Shown: positions 16,238-25,208, numbered from the stretch's first letter. The stretch: 64,000 nucleotides of DNA from Natrialba asiatica DSM 12278 (GCF_000337555.1 NZ_AOIO01000041.1:62001-126000); one strand, 5' to 3'. Made by a program: numbers and translations. The notes: a model not told the origin generated them from the letters alone.

Positions 16238-17277
16238 ACGAGGAAACAGACACGACCACGGATGTTCGCAACGTAGTGATCGTCGGTTCCGGCGTCGCCG
16301 GCCTCTCCGCGGCCGTCTACGCCGCGCGGGCCGACCTCGAGCCGTTGGTGCTCGAAGGACCCGAACCGGGCGGCCAACTGACGCTGACGACCGACGTCGA
16401 GAACTACCTCGGCTTCCCTGAGGGCGTCGGCGGGATGGAACTGATCCAAAACGGGAAGGACCAGGCCGAGCGCTTCGGCGCTGAGTTCACCCACGGCACT
16501 GTCGAAAACGCGATGCTCGCAGAGCGGCCGTTCGAACTCGAACTCTCGAACGGCGACACGTTGCAAACGCGTGCGCTGATCGTCGCGAGCGGCGCGAGCG
16601 CTCGCTGGGTCGGCGCCGAGAACGAAGACGAACTGATGGGCTATGGGCTCTCCACGTGTGCGACCTGCGACGGCGCGTTCCACCGCGGTGACGACGTCCT
16701 CGTGATCGGCGGCGGTGATTCGGCGATGGAAGAAGCGCTCTTCCTCGCGAAGTTCGCCGATAATGTGACGATCGTTCACCGTCGCGAGGAACTGCGCGCC
16801 TCCGAGATCATGGCCGACCGCGCCCGCGACAACGAGACCATCGAGTTCCGCTGGAACACGGAACTCGAGGCGATACACGGCTCGCAGGAGGAGGGCGTCA
16901 CCAGCGCGACGCTCGTCTCGCATCCCGACGGCTATCCCGCGGAGAAGGCCGCAACCGGCGTCGACGTCGACCGAGAGACCGTCGATGTCGGCGGCGTGTT
17001 CTACGCCATCGGCCACACACCGAACACCGAATTCCTCGAGGGGACCGCCGTCGACCGCGACAAGAGCGGCTATCTCCGCACCCGTACGGACGACGCCGGC
17101 CGCGCGACGACCGAGACGGCGGTCGAGGGCGTCTTCGCCGCCGGTGACGTCGCTGATCCGCACTATCAACAGGCGGTCACCGCTGCCGGAACCGGCAGCA
17201 TGGCAGCACTCGATGCCGAAGCGCACCTCGAGACGCTCGAGCGAACGGAAGAGGCCGCATTTGAGATTCCTCTGTAG
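16234..17277 (+). CDS. trxB: thioredoxin-disulfide reductase
   Basis: The 347-residue flavoprotein has an FAD-binding fold (VVIVGSGVAGLSAAVYAAR, residues 14-32), the redox pair CATC at residues 142-145, an NAD(P) fold (VLVIGGGDSAMEEA) and the second FAD motif GVFAAGDVAD. This is the low-molecular-weight thioredoxin reductase layout. The start codon overlaps the stop of the thioredoxin gene by four bases. A 401-residue open frame on the opposite strand is an antisense shadow of this gene. Confidence 0.94.
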   Translation: MNEETDTTTDVRNVVIVGSGVAGLSAAVYAARADLEPLVLEGPEPGGQLTLTTDVENYLGFPEGVGGMELIQNGKDQAERFGAEFTHGTVENAMLAERPFELELSNGDTLQTRALIVASGASARWVGAENEDELMGYGLSTCATCDGAFHRGDDVLVIGGGDSAMEEALFLAKFADNVTIVHRREELRASEIMADRARDNETIEFRWNTELEAIHGSQEEGVTSATLVSHPDGYPAEKAATGVDVDRETVDVGGVFYAIGHTPNTEFLEGTAVDRDKSGYLRTRTDDAGRATTETAVEGVFAAGDVADPHYQQAVTAAGTGSMAALDAEAHLETLERTEEAAFEIPL

Positions 17278-17438
17278 CTGGAAACATGCATTCTATGAAT
17301 TATTAGATTAGGAACGGCTGCTCAGTAAGTCTATAGAATTCAAGAACTAGAGCTCACTCGCTGGCTTTGTCACTGTATCCACAATATCACGCCGATTTCG
17401 AACCACCATTTTATGTGTCGATATCGGACGAAGAGACG

Positions 17439-18458
17439 ATGGCTACTGATTCAACTGTTCACGATTACGAAGTTCTCGTCGTCGGAGGCGGTCCGGCTGG
17501 AATGACCGCAGCGCTGTATACAACGCGACTCGGTCATCGAACGGCCGTCGTCGATCGAGGCGGTGGACGCGCAGCGATGATGCAAGAGGTCCACAATTTA
17601 CTGGGTATCACGGAGGAGACATCCGGGAACGAATTTCTCTCGGTTGGTAGAGACCAACTTCGGGAGTACGGGTGCGATATCCACAATGATCTACTCGTCT
17701 CCTGCGACAGTACTGAGGATGGTTCGATCCGTCTCTGCGGGAATAATGCTGACTATCGCGCAGAGTACGTTGTTCTCGCGACGGGATTCAACGATATCCG
17801 CCCGGAACCGCCACTACCGCGGACCGGTCGCGGGCTCCACTACTGCTTGCACTGTGATGCTTACATGTTCGTCGATGAACCCGTCTACGTCATGGGATAC
17901 GGGGAGAGCGCTGCACACGTAGCTGCGATCATGCTGAACTTCACCGACGATGTTGATCTACTCACTCGCAATGATAGCCCTGAATGGAGCGACGAGACGG
18001 CAACGATGCTCTCGAACCATCCGATCGATATCATTCACGAGGACATCACTGGCGTTCAAAACGACAAAGATGGCTGGTTAGCAGCCTTCGAGTTCGAAGA
18101 CGGCATGATTCGCGAGTACAAGGGTGGCTTCGCCATGTACGGTGCCGAGTACAACAACGGTCTGGCCCGTAATCTCGGCTGTGATGTCAACGATGATGGG
18201 ACGGTCGTCGTCGATGATCACGGGCAGACAACAGTCGATCGCGTCTATGCAGTGGGAGACCTGACACCTGGGCACAATCAACTCCCGATTGCATTGGGCG
18301 AAGGAGCAAAGGCTGGTATTTCATTGCATTTCGCGTTACGTGAATTCCCCCGCGATCTCGACGTCATCGAGGAACAGGGTCCAGTCCGTTCCGATGAAGT
18401 TCCTGGGATTCCCGACGAACTTCTCGAGCAAGAAGTTGATTTTCATACATATGACTGA
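17439..18458 (+). CDS. thioredoxin-reductase-like FAD-dependent oxidoreductase
   Basis: The 339-residue protein shares the two-nucleotide-fold layout of thioredoxin reductases: VVGGGPAGMTAALYTTR (residues 14-30), the cysteine pair CLHC at 136-139 in the position of the redox pair, a degenerate NAD(P) motif (VYVMGYGESAAHVA) and VYAVGDLTPGHNQL. Codon use is less GC-rich than in trxB. The altered NAD(P) motif suggests a different electron donor or a ferredoxin-dependent or oxidase-type relative. The ATG at 17439 is preferred to a frame opening 24 codons earlier. Confidence 0.82.
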   Translation: MATDSTVHDYEVLVVGGGPAGMTAALYTTRLGHRTAVVDRGGGRAAMMQEVHNLLGITEETSGNEFLSVGRDQLREYGCDIHNDLLVSCDSTEDGSIRLCGNNADYRAEYVVLATGFNDIRPEPPLPRTGRGLHYCLHCDAYMFVDEPVYVMGYGESAAHVAAIMLNFTDDVDLLTRNDSPEWSDETATMLSNHPIDIIHEDITGVQNDKDGWLAAFEFEDGMIREYKGGFAMYGAEYNNGLARNLGCDVNDDGTVVVDDHGQTTVDRVYAVGDLTPGHNQLPIALGEGAKAGISLHFALREFPRDLDVIEEQGPVRSDEVPGIPDELLEQEVDFHTYD

Positions 18459-19083
18459 ATGACTATAGAGTAGATATGATGCAGAATCAGCTTGACCATC
18501 TCCCAAAATAGTTCATCTTCCAAAACTGTAGAGGAAGTGGATTGTTGAGTTAGGAACGACACGAAACATTCACGGCCCCTATTCACCTCAACGATGTGTG
18601 AAAAGAATCATTGGGAACTGTTTCCGAGAATAGAAGTCACACCGTAGGTGCCAGTTCTCTCTATAGTCCCCGTTGTGAGTCAATCTTCTGTTTCACCTAC
18701 GCTTTGCTTTGGCAAGCCGGACAGTATCTCACCCCTCTGTAGAATTCTAACCGCGTACTGCACGAATCATACCTCATGTCTGTCATACGCCTCTCACCAA
18801 ATTCGAATCCACAGGTCTATCTTGGAGTGTCTGTGCGAGTTTCAATGTAGACAAAAATACGGCCCTCACACGGTTAAAACTCTGGAGGAGAGTGCACACC
18901 AAGTGAGAGGCTATCGGCTCTGTTGAAATCCTCTTCTTTAAAGAACCATTCATGTAAATCTACTGTACACCAAACGTGCTTACTGATCAAGAGTCTTCAG
19001 CAATAGCTGATACCGGAGCTTGAAATTCCGCTTAATAGGCACCTCACCGAATTCTTATACCGATTCACTCGGATCATCATACT
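18459..19083. other. 625-base intergenic region, no gene recognised
   Basis: AT-rich sequence with many stop codons in all frames. At 18911 the string GGCTCTGTTGAAATCC resembles the terminal inverted repeats of IS6-type elements, but no partner end or transposase is nearby. A TATA-like AATTCTTATACCG about 30 bases upstream of 19084 may be the promoter of the response-regulator gene. Confidence 0.4.
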
Positions 19084-19524
19084 ATGGGGAGTGGCTCATC
19101 AGGGGCGGTGATACTGCTGGTAGAAGACAACCCTGGCGATATCCGTCTCATCGAAGAGGCCTTCTCAGACGGCAACATCGGAAATACGCTCACCACCGTC
19201 ACTGATGGCCGAGCAGCACTGGACTTTATCGATCAACGTGGCGAGTACGAAGACGCTCCTCAGCCGGACATTATACTGCTTGATCTGAACCTACCGAAAG
19301 TGGACGGAGAGGACGTTCTACACGAGATCAAACACCACCCAGAACTGGATGACGTACCAGTGATTGTCTTAACCGGGATGGATGAGAGCTTGATTGAATC
19401 CCGGGATCTCGATCATGATACGGACGAAGATGCAGTCCTCGAAAAACCGGTTGATCCTGGCGAGTTTGTTGAGCTAATTCGGTCGTTCGAGCAGTTTCGG
19501 TTAGCAATTATGAGAGTGGACTGA
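19084..19524 (+). CDS. stand-alone response regulator (receiver domain)
   Basis: The 146-residue protein is a complete CheY-like receiver: acidic pair in LLVEDNPGD (Glu14, Asp15), phosphoacceptor in IILLDLNLPK (Asp67), the Thr in VIVLTGMDE and the Lys-Pro in VLEKPVD. There is no output domain. Haloarchaeal stand-alone receivers of this Rcp1-like type usually accept phosphate from a hybrid or PAS-containing histidine kinase, and none is adjacent here. It is bounded upstream by a long non-coding stretch. Confidence 0.87.
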   Translation: MGSGSSGAVILLVEDNPGDIRLIEEAFSDGNIGNTLTTVTDGRAALDFIDQRGEYEDAPQPDIILLDLNLPKVDGEDVLHEIKHHPELDDVPVIVLTGMDESLIESRDLDHDTDEDAVLEKPVDPGEFVELIRSFEQFRLAIMRVD

Positions 19525-19615
19525 TAGGAATAGCTTCTGCAGTAAGTCCTTGACCTCTACTGAGCGATTGGTAGTGTAGAAACTACCATAGGTTAGGGAT
19601 TCCACCAGAGCCAAT

Positions 19616-19828
19616 CTACGGATTTGTGAGGATCCGTACATCGGACTGCGTAACGAGGACACGAAACTCACCAACCGAGAATCTTACTTCGAGGTCATTG
19701 TTCACCGAGTCCACGAGTTGCTCGAGTGCTTCGATGTCGATCACCCGTTGCAGTTGGTACTCGTCACGATCGAGTCCCTCCGTTTCGAGCGCGTCGACGA
19801 TTTCGAAGAGGAGGTGCCGATTACTCAT
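19616..19828 (-). CDS. HalOD1 output-domain protein
   Basis: The 70-residue protein is essentially one HalOD1 domain: LLFEIVDALETEGLD at the first helix, the central LEQLVDSVNNDLEVRFSVGEFRVLVT and the terminal strand. HalOD1 domains are small haloarchaeal modules often fused to receivers and proposed as signalling outputs. The start overlaps the end of the ArdC/zincin gene by eight bases, so they are co-translated. A second HalOD1 protein is at 36337-36609. Confidence 0.75.
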   Translation of the reverse strand: MSNRHLLFEIVDALETEGLDRDEYQLQRVIDIEALEQLVDSVNNDLEVRFSVGEFRVLVTQSDVRILTNP

Positions 19829-20759
19829 CTGTGATCACCTCGTCGACGACATCAATAATCTCCGCAGCGGTCGAACTGATACGCTCAAGTCGATCGAGGA
19901 TAGCCTCCGACTCTTCGCCCTCCCATGCAGCAAGGTAGAACGCCGACCCGCTCGTGTCCAGCCCGAAATACCGTCCGACGATGTAGGCGACTGCTTCGGC
20001 CTCGAGTTCGCGTTTCGAGCGTTCGGTCTCGTCGTCGACGTCACCGTGCAAGAGTGCGTGGGCGTACTCGTGGACAGTCGTTACGGCAAGGTCGGCGCTG
20101 TTCTCACGATCGCGGACCTCGATTAGTGGTCGCTCTGAAGGAGAGCGGTACTGACACACGCCTCTGGCATCTCCATGAGTCCATTCCGCTGGAGAAACGA
20201 CCTTGGATTCCACTTCAAGCATCGAAGCTCCCTCGAGGAGCGCTGGCACCAGTTCGTCGGCCTCCCCGGTCGCCTCCGTCTCGAGTTCGGGCAGTGGCTC
20301 TCCCTCAGTCTGGGAAATATCAAAGACTGGCGCTGGCCGAAAGCCGACAAGTCCTTTCGACCACTCTTCTGGTGACGTCTCGTCGTATTCGCAGTCGCTT
20401 CGATCGTGGTATGACGGTGAGTTCTCACACTCGGGGCACTGCTTTGCGATGATCGGTGCCCAGATCCAGATCGCGCTCTCGCCTTCCGTCACGTGCCGAT
20501 CGAACTCGTTTTGCCACGTTCGATAGCCAGCGACGCGAGTCGCGTTCGGACACTGGCGAGTGATTAGCAGTGTGTTTCGGTAGGAGTAGTCATGGAAGTG
20601 ACTCTGCACGTCGAGCCACTCCTGGAACTGCTCACTCGAGACCGCGTCATCAACCTCGTCAACGAGGTCTTCGACCCAAGTTTCCATCGTGTTATGCATC
20701 TCGTCACGTCTGGTGTCCGAATCATCGAAGGACACCTGCGAACAGTCGCTCGTAGTCAT
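19821..20759 (-). CDS. ArdC-like protein with zincin metallopeptidase motif
   Basis: About 312 residues. The N-terminal part (roughly 20-130) matches the ArdC-type ssDNA-binding domain (SYRNTLLITRQCPNATRVAGY, TWQNEFDRHV, GESAIWIWAPI) with an inserted cysteine loop (CPECENSPSYHDRSDC). The C-terminal part has the gluzincin motif TTVHEYAHALLHG followed by ELEAEAVAYIV, whose Glu completes the metal site. ArdC proteins protect incoming plasmid DNA from restriction during conjugation. The gene is therefore expected on a mobile element. The ATG at 20759 follows the leader at 20791-20827. A longer frame that reads through the leader is rejected. Confidence 0.82.
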   Translation of the reverse strand: MTTSDCSQVSFDDSDTRRDEMHNTMETWVEDLVDEVDDAVSSEQFQEWLDVQSHFHDYSYRNTLLITRQCPNATRVAGYRTWQNEFDRHVTEGESAIWIWAPIIAKQCPECENSPSYHDRSDCEYDETSPEEWSKGLVGFRPAPVFDISQTEGEPLPELETEATGEADELVPALLEGASMLEVESKVVSPAEWTHGDARGVCQYRSPSERPLIEVRDRENSADLAVTTVHEYAHALLHGDVDDETERSKRELEAEAVAYIVGRYFGLDTSGSAFYLAAWEGEESEAILDRLERISSTAAEIIDVVDEVITDE

Positions 20760-20790
20760 CGTTCTCGACGACGGACGCTCCGTTCTGGAA

Positions 20791-20827
20791 CGCCCCTCAC
20801 CCCTTTGGGGGAAGAAAAACACACTCG
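20791..20827 (-). promoter_or_regulatory. hairpin leader element, copy 1 (ardC-like gene)
   Basis: In mRNA orientation: a GTGTGTTTTT box, then CCCCC-AAA-GGGG as a hairpin, then the purine run GGTGAGGGG. It lies 32 bases upstream of the ATG. This is the same arrangement as the leaders at 34121, 36061 and 37298, though more diverged. Confidence 0.55.
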
Positions 20828-20878
20828 AGGGAACGCTCGAGCGGCTCCGTTACAAGTGTCTCATCCGGGTTGCGACGA

Positions 20879-21808
20879 TCAGGTTTCGGCTTCAATCTCG
20901 AGTAACTCGTCTCGCCGATTGCGGAGCGTGTTCGGTGATGTTCCTGCGATATCGGCGATCCGTTGTTGCGAGAGACAGAATCCGACTCGCTGGGCAGCGA
21001 GATAGAGACAACCTGCTGCGACGCCACTCGGCCGGCGGCCGATCGTCATTCCGCGTTCGCGTGCCTTCTGTGCGAGTTCGAGCGCTCGTCGACGCACGTG
21101 GTCCGGAACCTCGAGTTCTGTCGCAAGCCTCGGAATCCGATCTGTTGCTGCAATCGGCTGTGTTGGTAATTCGAGTTCGACGTTCATCACGGTGTAGGCG
21201 TTGGTGAGTCTCTGCTGATTACAGCGTGCACAGGCTGCGATTTCTGCTCGTGATCGCCCGAGTCCGTTACACCGGGTTGTTGCGTAGACACTGGCTGCAG
21301 CCACCGCCTCGAGCGATCGTCCGCGACAGAGCTGTTCGGACTGTGCAGTTCGGAACAGCGAACACGCCTGATCCCGGATACTCTGTGGAAGGCCGAGACT
21401 CGCAACAACCCGCCGGATTTCCCCGAGTCCATAGGCGAGGTTCCGTTCAGCTTTCGACTGCCACTGGGCACGGGACTGTTCGCGACGGAGCCGGTTCAAT
21501 TGTCGGCGCTTCGTGTTCGAGAGGGCGTTTCCATGTCCGTCTTGCTTGTACCCGATCTCAGTGGAGAGGCCTCGATCGTGGCGTGTCGGTGTCAGCGGGG
21601 CACCGGTCCGTCTCTTGGATCCCTGCTCGTCATGTCGACCCCAGTCTGGTCCTCGGTCTAGTTTGGTGTCCTTGAGGATACGTCCACAGTCCTCACAGAT
21701 CGTCTCGCGGTCAGTCGTTCGAACGCTGCCGCCACAGTCTGGACAGGTAGTTGTAGCCGTCTGAACGCCGTCGTCAAACGTCGTCGTGTAGATGTCTCTC
21801 GTTGCCAT
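20879..21808 (-). CDS. tfb: transcription initiation factor TFB
   Basis: The 309-residue protein has an N-terminal zinc ribbon (CPDC at 22-25 and CEDC at 38-41), the B-finger region with DRGPDWGRHDEQGSKRRTG, and two cyclin-like repeats, including YATTRCNGLGRSRAEIAACA and the C-terminal HTH-containing repeat (SQQRIADIAGTSPNTLRNRRDEL) that reads BRE DNA. Haloarchaea carry many TFB paralogues with partly specialised promoter sets. The ATG at 21808 is preferred. A TTG at 21829 would start inside the spacer after the leader. A divergent TBP is encoded at 40980. Confidence 0.93.
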   Translation of the reverse strand: MATRDIYTTTFDDGVQTATTTCPDCGGSVRTTDRETICEDCGRILKDTKLDRGPDWGRHDEQGSKRRTGAPLTPTRHDRGLSTEIGYKQDGHGNALSNTKRRQLNRLRREQSRAQWQSKAERNLAYGLGEIRRVVASLGLPQSIRDQACSLFRTAQSEQLCRGRSLEAVAAASVYATTRCNGLGRSRAEIAACARCNQQRLTNAYTVMNVELELPTQPIAATDRIPRLATELEVPDHVRRRALELAQKARERGMTIGRRPSGVAAGCLYLAAQRVGFCLSQQRIADIAGTSPNTLRNRRDELLEIEAET

Positions 21809-21837
21809 CGATAACTCCGAAGAGGACAACTGATCAG

Positions 21838-21870
21838 CCCCTTCACCGCTACTGGGGCGATAAACACCAC
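21838..21870 (-). promoter_or_regulatory. hairpin leader element, copy 2 (tfb)
   Basis: In mRNA orientation: GTGGTGTTTATC, then GCCCC, seven loop bases, and GGTGAAGGGGC. The arms GCCCC and GGGGC pair. It ends 29 bases upstream of the TFB ATG. Confidence 0.5.
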
Positions 21871-21960
21871 TAGTTGATTCTAGAGTCCAGTAGAAGGGTC
21901 CGTGATATCAGTGCCACATATTTAGGAAGCTTCAACCCTACAACGGTCCTGCTGAAACTC

Positions 21961-22252
21961 TCACTCCGTCTCGGCGATAATCGCGGTACTGACCTCGAAG
22001 GTTACCGGTCGCGTCGACAGCATCTCGGCGATTTCCTGGTGCTGCTTGAGTGTGAGGTCGTCGCGCTCAAGGAATTGGCGAGACGCCTGAACAAACTTTA
22101 AAACGTCGTCACAGACACTCACCGCCGCTTTTGTCTTATTGCAGTCGTAGAAGTGAGCTGGACGTTCGATCGCGTCTCGTCGATATGCATAGTCGCCGTC
22201 GATCCTGCATACTCGTACACACGACCCCCGAATTCCTTGTTTTTCGGCTCAT
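21961..22252 (-). pseudogene. DUF7692-like small helical protein, frameshifted
   Basis: From about 22235 down to 21961 one frame encodes a coherent acidic helical protein containing RRDAIERPAHFYDCNKTKAA and DDLTLKQHQEIAEMLSTRP, the pattern of the haloarchaeal plasmid family DUF7692. The only plausible start, ATG at 22252, is in the next frame (MSRK...). Removing one A from the run of five at 22240-22244 joins it in frame and yields about 96 residues. It is either a real one-base frameshift or a homopolymer sequencing error. Similar homopolymer shifts occur at 26228, 33248 and 51089. Confidence 0.6.
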
Positions 22253-22362
22253 TGAACGGCCCATTTCGGTCCAAAATCGGCGTAACGTGTCGGCTATTCA
22301 GAGACAAACAGCGGCTCAAACAACAGGTTGACTCGAGATATACACACGATGAGTCGTGACTC

Positions 22363-22503
22363 GTGTACATATTCGGGAAACGGATTCTGTCGACGTGCAA
22401 TCCTGTGATCCAGAAGCGGAAGGAGAAGCAGCACGCCCTGTTCCGGAGTCTGGAGGAGGTCATTAAAGATGCCGAACTAAAGATCGCCAAGTACCTGAAT
22501 TAG
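22363..22503 (+). pseudogene. orphan basic helical fragment
   Basis: A GTG-initiated 46-residue frame contains QKRKEKQHALFRSLEEVIKD and ends KIAKYLN. It looks like the C-terminal coiled coil of a larger protein whose 5' part is missing: the frame is blocked by a stop directly upstream. No family is recognised. Confidence 0.3.
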
Positions 22504-22542
22504 ACACGAAAGCAAGAATTAGGATTGATTAAGGGGATATCC

Positions 22543-22560
22543 GGTGAGAAGGTTCTCACC
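22543..22560. terminator. hairpin spanning the stop codon of the 22556 gene
   Basis: Arms GGTGAGAA and TTCTCACC with a two-base loop form a perfect dyad that contains the TGA of the minus-strand gene. No T-run follows on either strand, so a role in termination or mRNA stability is only possible. Confidence 0.35.
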
Positions 22561-23212
22561 AGGCCTCGGGGAAGGCCGGATGGAACTTCTTTTTCCGACC
22601 TACCTGCTCTTTCTCGAGCAACCCGAGTTTCGCATACCACGACGTGAAGTACCCAGTAAAGTACTTCCCAGATCCACCGAACCGGTCGATCATCGCATCT
22701 TCCAGATTCTGACGGAGGATGCCGTCCTCACGGTGCTCATCCAGCAGCGAAAGATACGCGAAGCCACTACCGTAGGGCTGGAGGCCACACAATAATGCCC
22801 GTTCAACGGGACGAATCTCCTTGTGGTCGTCGAACACGCTGGCGATCTCCTCTCCGATCGGTGTCAGCGAAATCTCGGTATCAGCCTCCTGGCCACCGGT
22901 CGTGTTGAAGACGGGGTCGTCCTCCTCTACCGAGACGATCCCGAAGTTGTACTTCCCCTCATCGGTATCGGCGTAGTCCAGATTCACGAGGTGCTGACGC
23001 AGTTCCTCATAGGTGACCGTGCCATTGTCCGAGATGAAGTTGAGCGTGGCTTTCACGGCGGCAGGGTTCGGTGCCCAGTTGAGGACGGGGTAGACGTCCT
23101 CTGTCTGGACTTCTTTTAGGAGTTCCTCCCGTTCGTCTTCTGGGAGGCTCTTCACGTATTCCTTGAGCTGTTCAGGATCGATATCGTCTGGAGTGTCCGA
23201 TGGTTGCGTCAT
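22556..23212 (-). CDS. uncharacterised haloarchaeal protein with winged-helix-like middle
   Basis: The 218-residue acidic protein starts MTQPSDTPDDIDPEQLKEYV, continues with a helical segment EDEREELLKEV, then NPAAVKATLNFISDNGTVTYEELRQHL, which reads like a winged-helix DNA-binding motif. A second HTH-like part with LTPIGEEIASVF follows. The C-terminus is aromatic and basic (YFTGYFTSWYAKLGLLEK, GRKKKFHPAF), like another winged helix. I do not recognise a named family. It probably binds DNA. The frame opens 12 codons earlier, but MTQPSD is the more natural start. Confidence 0.65.
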   Translation of the reverse strand: MTQPSDTPDDIDPEQLKEYVKSLPEDEREELLKEVQTEDVYPVLNWAPNPAAVKATLNFISDNGTVTYEELRQHLVNLDYADTDEGKYNFGIVSVEEDDPVFNTTGGQEADTEISLTPIGEEIASVFDDHKEIRPVERALLCGLQPYGSGFAYLSLLDEHREDGILRQNLEDAMIDRFGGSGKYFTGYFTSWYAKLGLLEKEQVGRKKKFHPAFPEAW

Positions 23213-23358
23213 TGCGACCTCTGTGCTATCCAACTTCCCCCTGTCCAATAACTCTTACGTTGGCTCACATAGATACACATGAGTTGAGGAAAGATGAGGG
23301 AAAAGTAGGTGACCATATAGTGGAGGGGTTGAAGGGTTCATAGCCCATGGTACCACTA

Positions 23359-23366
23359 TTTTTAAG
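23359..23366 (+). promoter_or_regulatory. TATA box of the first padR gene
   Basis: TTTTTAAG is centred about 28 bases upstream of the ATG at 23391, the standard position for a leaderless haloarchaeal promoter. Confidence 0.45.
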
Positions 23367-23390
23367 CCGTTGATAGCCATGGGGGCTGAT

Positions 23391-23678
23391 ATGTACGATC
23401 TCACCGGCTTCCAGCGCGACCTGTTGTACGTTACTTCGGGACTGGACGAACCACACGGCCTAGCGATCAAGGATGAACTCGAGGAGTACTACGAGAAGGA
23501 TATCCATCACGGCCGGCTCTACCCGAACCTCGACACCCTCGTCGACAAAGGATTGGTCGAGAAGGGGGAGGCGGATCGGCGGACGAACGTGTACTCAACC
23601 ACGCGGCGAGGAACACGGGAGACCGAAGCCCGACGTGACTGGGAGGAACAGTACGTGGAGGGCCTCTTCTCCGAGTAA
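23391..23678 (+). CDS. PadR-family transcriptional regulator (first copy)
   Basis: The 95-residue winged-helix protein matches haloarchaeal PadR proteins: MYDLTGFQRDLLYV, GLAIKDELEEYYEKDIHHGRLYPNLDTLVDKGLVEKG and the wing NVYSTTRRG. The C-terminal dimerisation helix is short, as is usual in this subgroup. A TTTTTAAG box about 27 bases upstream of the ATG at 23391 indicates a leaderless transcript. A close paralogue is at 46785-47060. The target is unknown. Confidence 0.87.
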   Translation: MYDLTGFQRDLLYVTSGLDEPHGLAIKDELEEYYEKDIHHGRLYPNLDTLVDKGLVEKGEADRRTNVYSTTRRGTRETEARRDWEEQYVEGLFSE

Positions 23679-23837
23679 ACACTATTCTTTCCCAGCTTTG
23701 AAACAGGCAGGATAGGAAACTGTACGACAGTACCGCGAGTTCTTGATTGGAAACTCTTCTGACCAGTCAAGACGGTGAAACCGTTTTTCTCCCTCTTCCT
23801 CAATCCACTACCCGAACGTTTGGATGACTACGGTGAC

Positions 23838-23923
23838 AGCAGCCCACCACGGACACGGCGAAGATCCGTTCGGCGGACGAACCGGAGACACGGCTGTTCC
23901 GCTGCACCCGGTGCGACCACTGA
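23838..23923 (+). pseudogene. transcription factor S (TFIIS-like) zinc-ribbon remnant
   Basis: One plus-strand frame reads PTTDTAKIRSADEPETRLF followed by RCTRCDH and a stop. The string RSADEPETRxF-x-CTxC is the signature of the archaeal TFS / TFIIS C-terminal ribbon. The first cysteine pair and the intervening residues that normally separate PTTD from the IRSADEPET part are deleted, and there is no start codon. The fragment is a decayed TFS copy, in a region that also carries TFB and TBP genes. Confidence 0.6.
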
Positions 23924-24135
23924 TAGCGCGACGACTAGGTTCATTTTTGTCCGAGAACACTGGTTCCACTTCAGAGACATAACATCGCTCACGGCTGCTC
24001 CTGCCAGCTACCTTCTCAGACTATGAACGTTCATACCCAGTGATCCACCCACCGAACCTCCGATATACATTCATAGACTCTGAATTCACCTCACAGTACG
24101 TAAACATTATGAGGCCAGCAGCCGTCGCCTCAGGT

Positions 24136-24870
24136 ATGTCCGAACGGGACACCAAGGAGCGGATCGTGACCACGCTCCGGAATACTGACGAACCTGCACT
24201 GTCCGCACAAAAGCTCGCCGACGAACTCGGCCTCTCCGTCCGCACCATCAACAACCACGTTGACACACTGCTCAAGGATGACCGCATCGCCGCGACACAG
24301 ATTGGGAACGCCACCGCGTACTTCATCCCGTTCGGCGACCTGCCCTCGCACAAGAAGCCGGATCACACCTGTCAGCGGTGTGGCCGTGATGTCGACGAAA
24401 ACTATGACTTCGCGAAGATCGACACTGACACATACTTCTCCGGCGACACCTCGGAACCCGGGCTGACTGATTTCTACGTGCTGTGCCGGTTCTGCTATAG
24501 CGACTTGGTAAGCTGGCTGTACAACGACCTGGGATCGATCGGGGACTACCCGTTTGTCCATAACTGGGACCTCCCCACCGAACAACTCGAGGAAGTTCGG
24601 GAGGACCCGGATACCCAGACAGTGTACGACGGAGACAACCCGCGTCTCCATCTGAGCGACGAAGAAACAGCGGTCTACGACTTCATCCATGAACATGCCG
24701 GGACCGGTGACGAGGATGAGGCCGATCCGGTTCGACGAGAAACATTGATCGAGTCCATCATGGAAGATTACAACCTGTACCGGCATGAGGTCGAATTAGC
24801 GATTCAAGACCTGAAGCAGCGCGGCCAACTGTTCGAACCACAATACGACCAGTACCTTCCTGCAAAATAG
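24136..24870 (+). CDS. HTH protein with zinc-binding cysteines
   Basis: The 244-residue protein starts MSERDTKERIVTTLRNTDEP and has a clear winged-helix domain (LSAQKLADELGLSVRTINNHVDTLLKD) in residues 15-55. The middle holds two cysteine pairs, CQRC (about 78-81) and CRFC (about 118-121), that could bind one zinc. The C-terminal part (residues about 170-240) looks like a second winged helix (RRETLIESIMEDYNLYRHEVELAIQDLKQRGQL). A transcription regulator is likely. An in-frame start at 24040 would add 32 residues lacking any match. Confidence 0.75.
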   Translation: MSERDTKERIVTTLRNTDEPALSAQKLADELGLSVRTINNHVDTLLKDDRIAATQIGNATAYFIPFGDLPSHKKPDHTCQRCGRDVDENYDFAKIDTDTYFSGDTSEPGLTDFYVLCRFCYSDLVSWLYNDLGSIGDYPFVHNWDLPTEQLEEVREDPDTQTVYDGDNPRLHLSDEETAVYDFIHEHAGTGDEDEADPVRRETLIESIMEDYNLYRHEVELAIQDLKQRGQLFEPQYDQYLPAK

Positions 24871-24977
24871 CTGGTCCATCACGTTATACGCTGGAGATGA
24901 GATGCTTGTAGCAGACCAGATGCACCTCCCAGAGGCGTGGCTTCCAATCCCGGTACTCGTTCCGAATCCACTTGCAA

Positions 24978-25205
24978 TCAGGTTTCCGGATGATCGTATT
25001 GGTGGAACCCGTACTTTCCCTTCCGCATCACCCAGTACCGGTCATCAAACTCGAGAAGATCATCGTTTCTTAGCGCCTCTGAAAGGATATCCGGGATGTC
25101 CGTATCAATGACACCGTGATCGGTTGCCAGATCGGTAATTTCCTTGAGGGTGGTCCCCGGACTCTCCGCCACGAGTTCCAGGATCTGGTTGTACTCCTTG
25201 TCCAT
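24978..25205 (-). CDS. small winged-helix protein
   Basis: The 75-residue protein has MDKEYNQILELVAESPGTTLKEITDLA and then EALRNDDLLEFDDRYWVMRKGKYG, the profile of a minimal winged helix with an aromatic wing. It starts three bases downstream of the zinc-ribbon gene at 25209, so the three small genes 25523-24978 are one operon. The function is unknown. A DNA-binding regulator is likely. Confidence 0.65.
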   Translation of the reverse strand: MDKEYNQILELVAESPGTTLKEITDLATDHGVIDTDIPDILSEALRNDDLLEFDDRYWVMRKGKYGFHQYDHPET

Positions 25206-25208
25206 AGG

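Noticed and set aside
16021-17226. 401-codon open frame on the minus strand opposite trxB
   Set aside because: It is an antisense shadow of a GC-rich gene with clear thioredoxin-reductase motifs. Its translation has no recognisable motif.
18903-18930. possible IS6-type terminal repeat (GGCTCTGTTGAAATCC)
   Set aside because: No second inverted end, target duplication or transposase remnant was found nearby.
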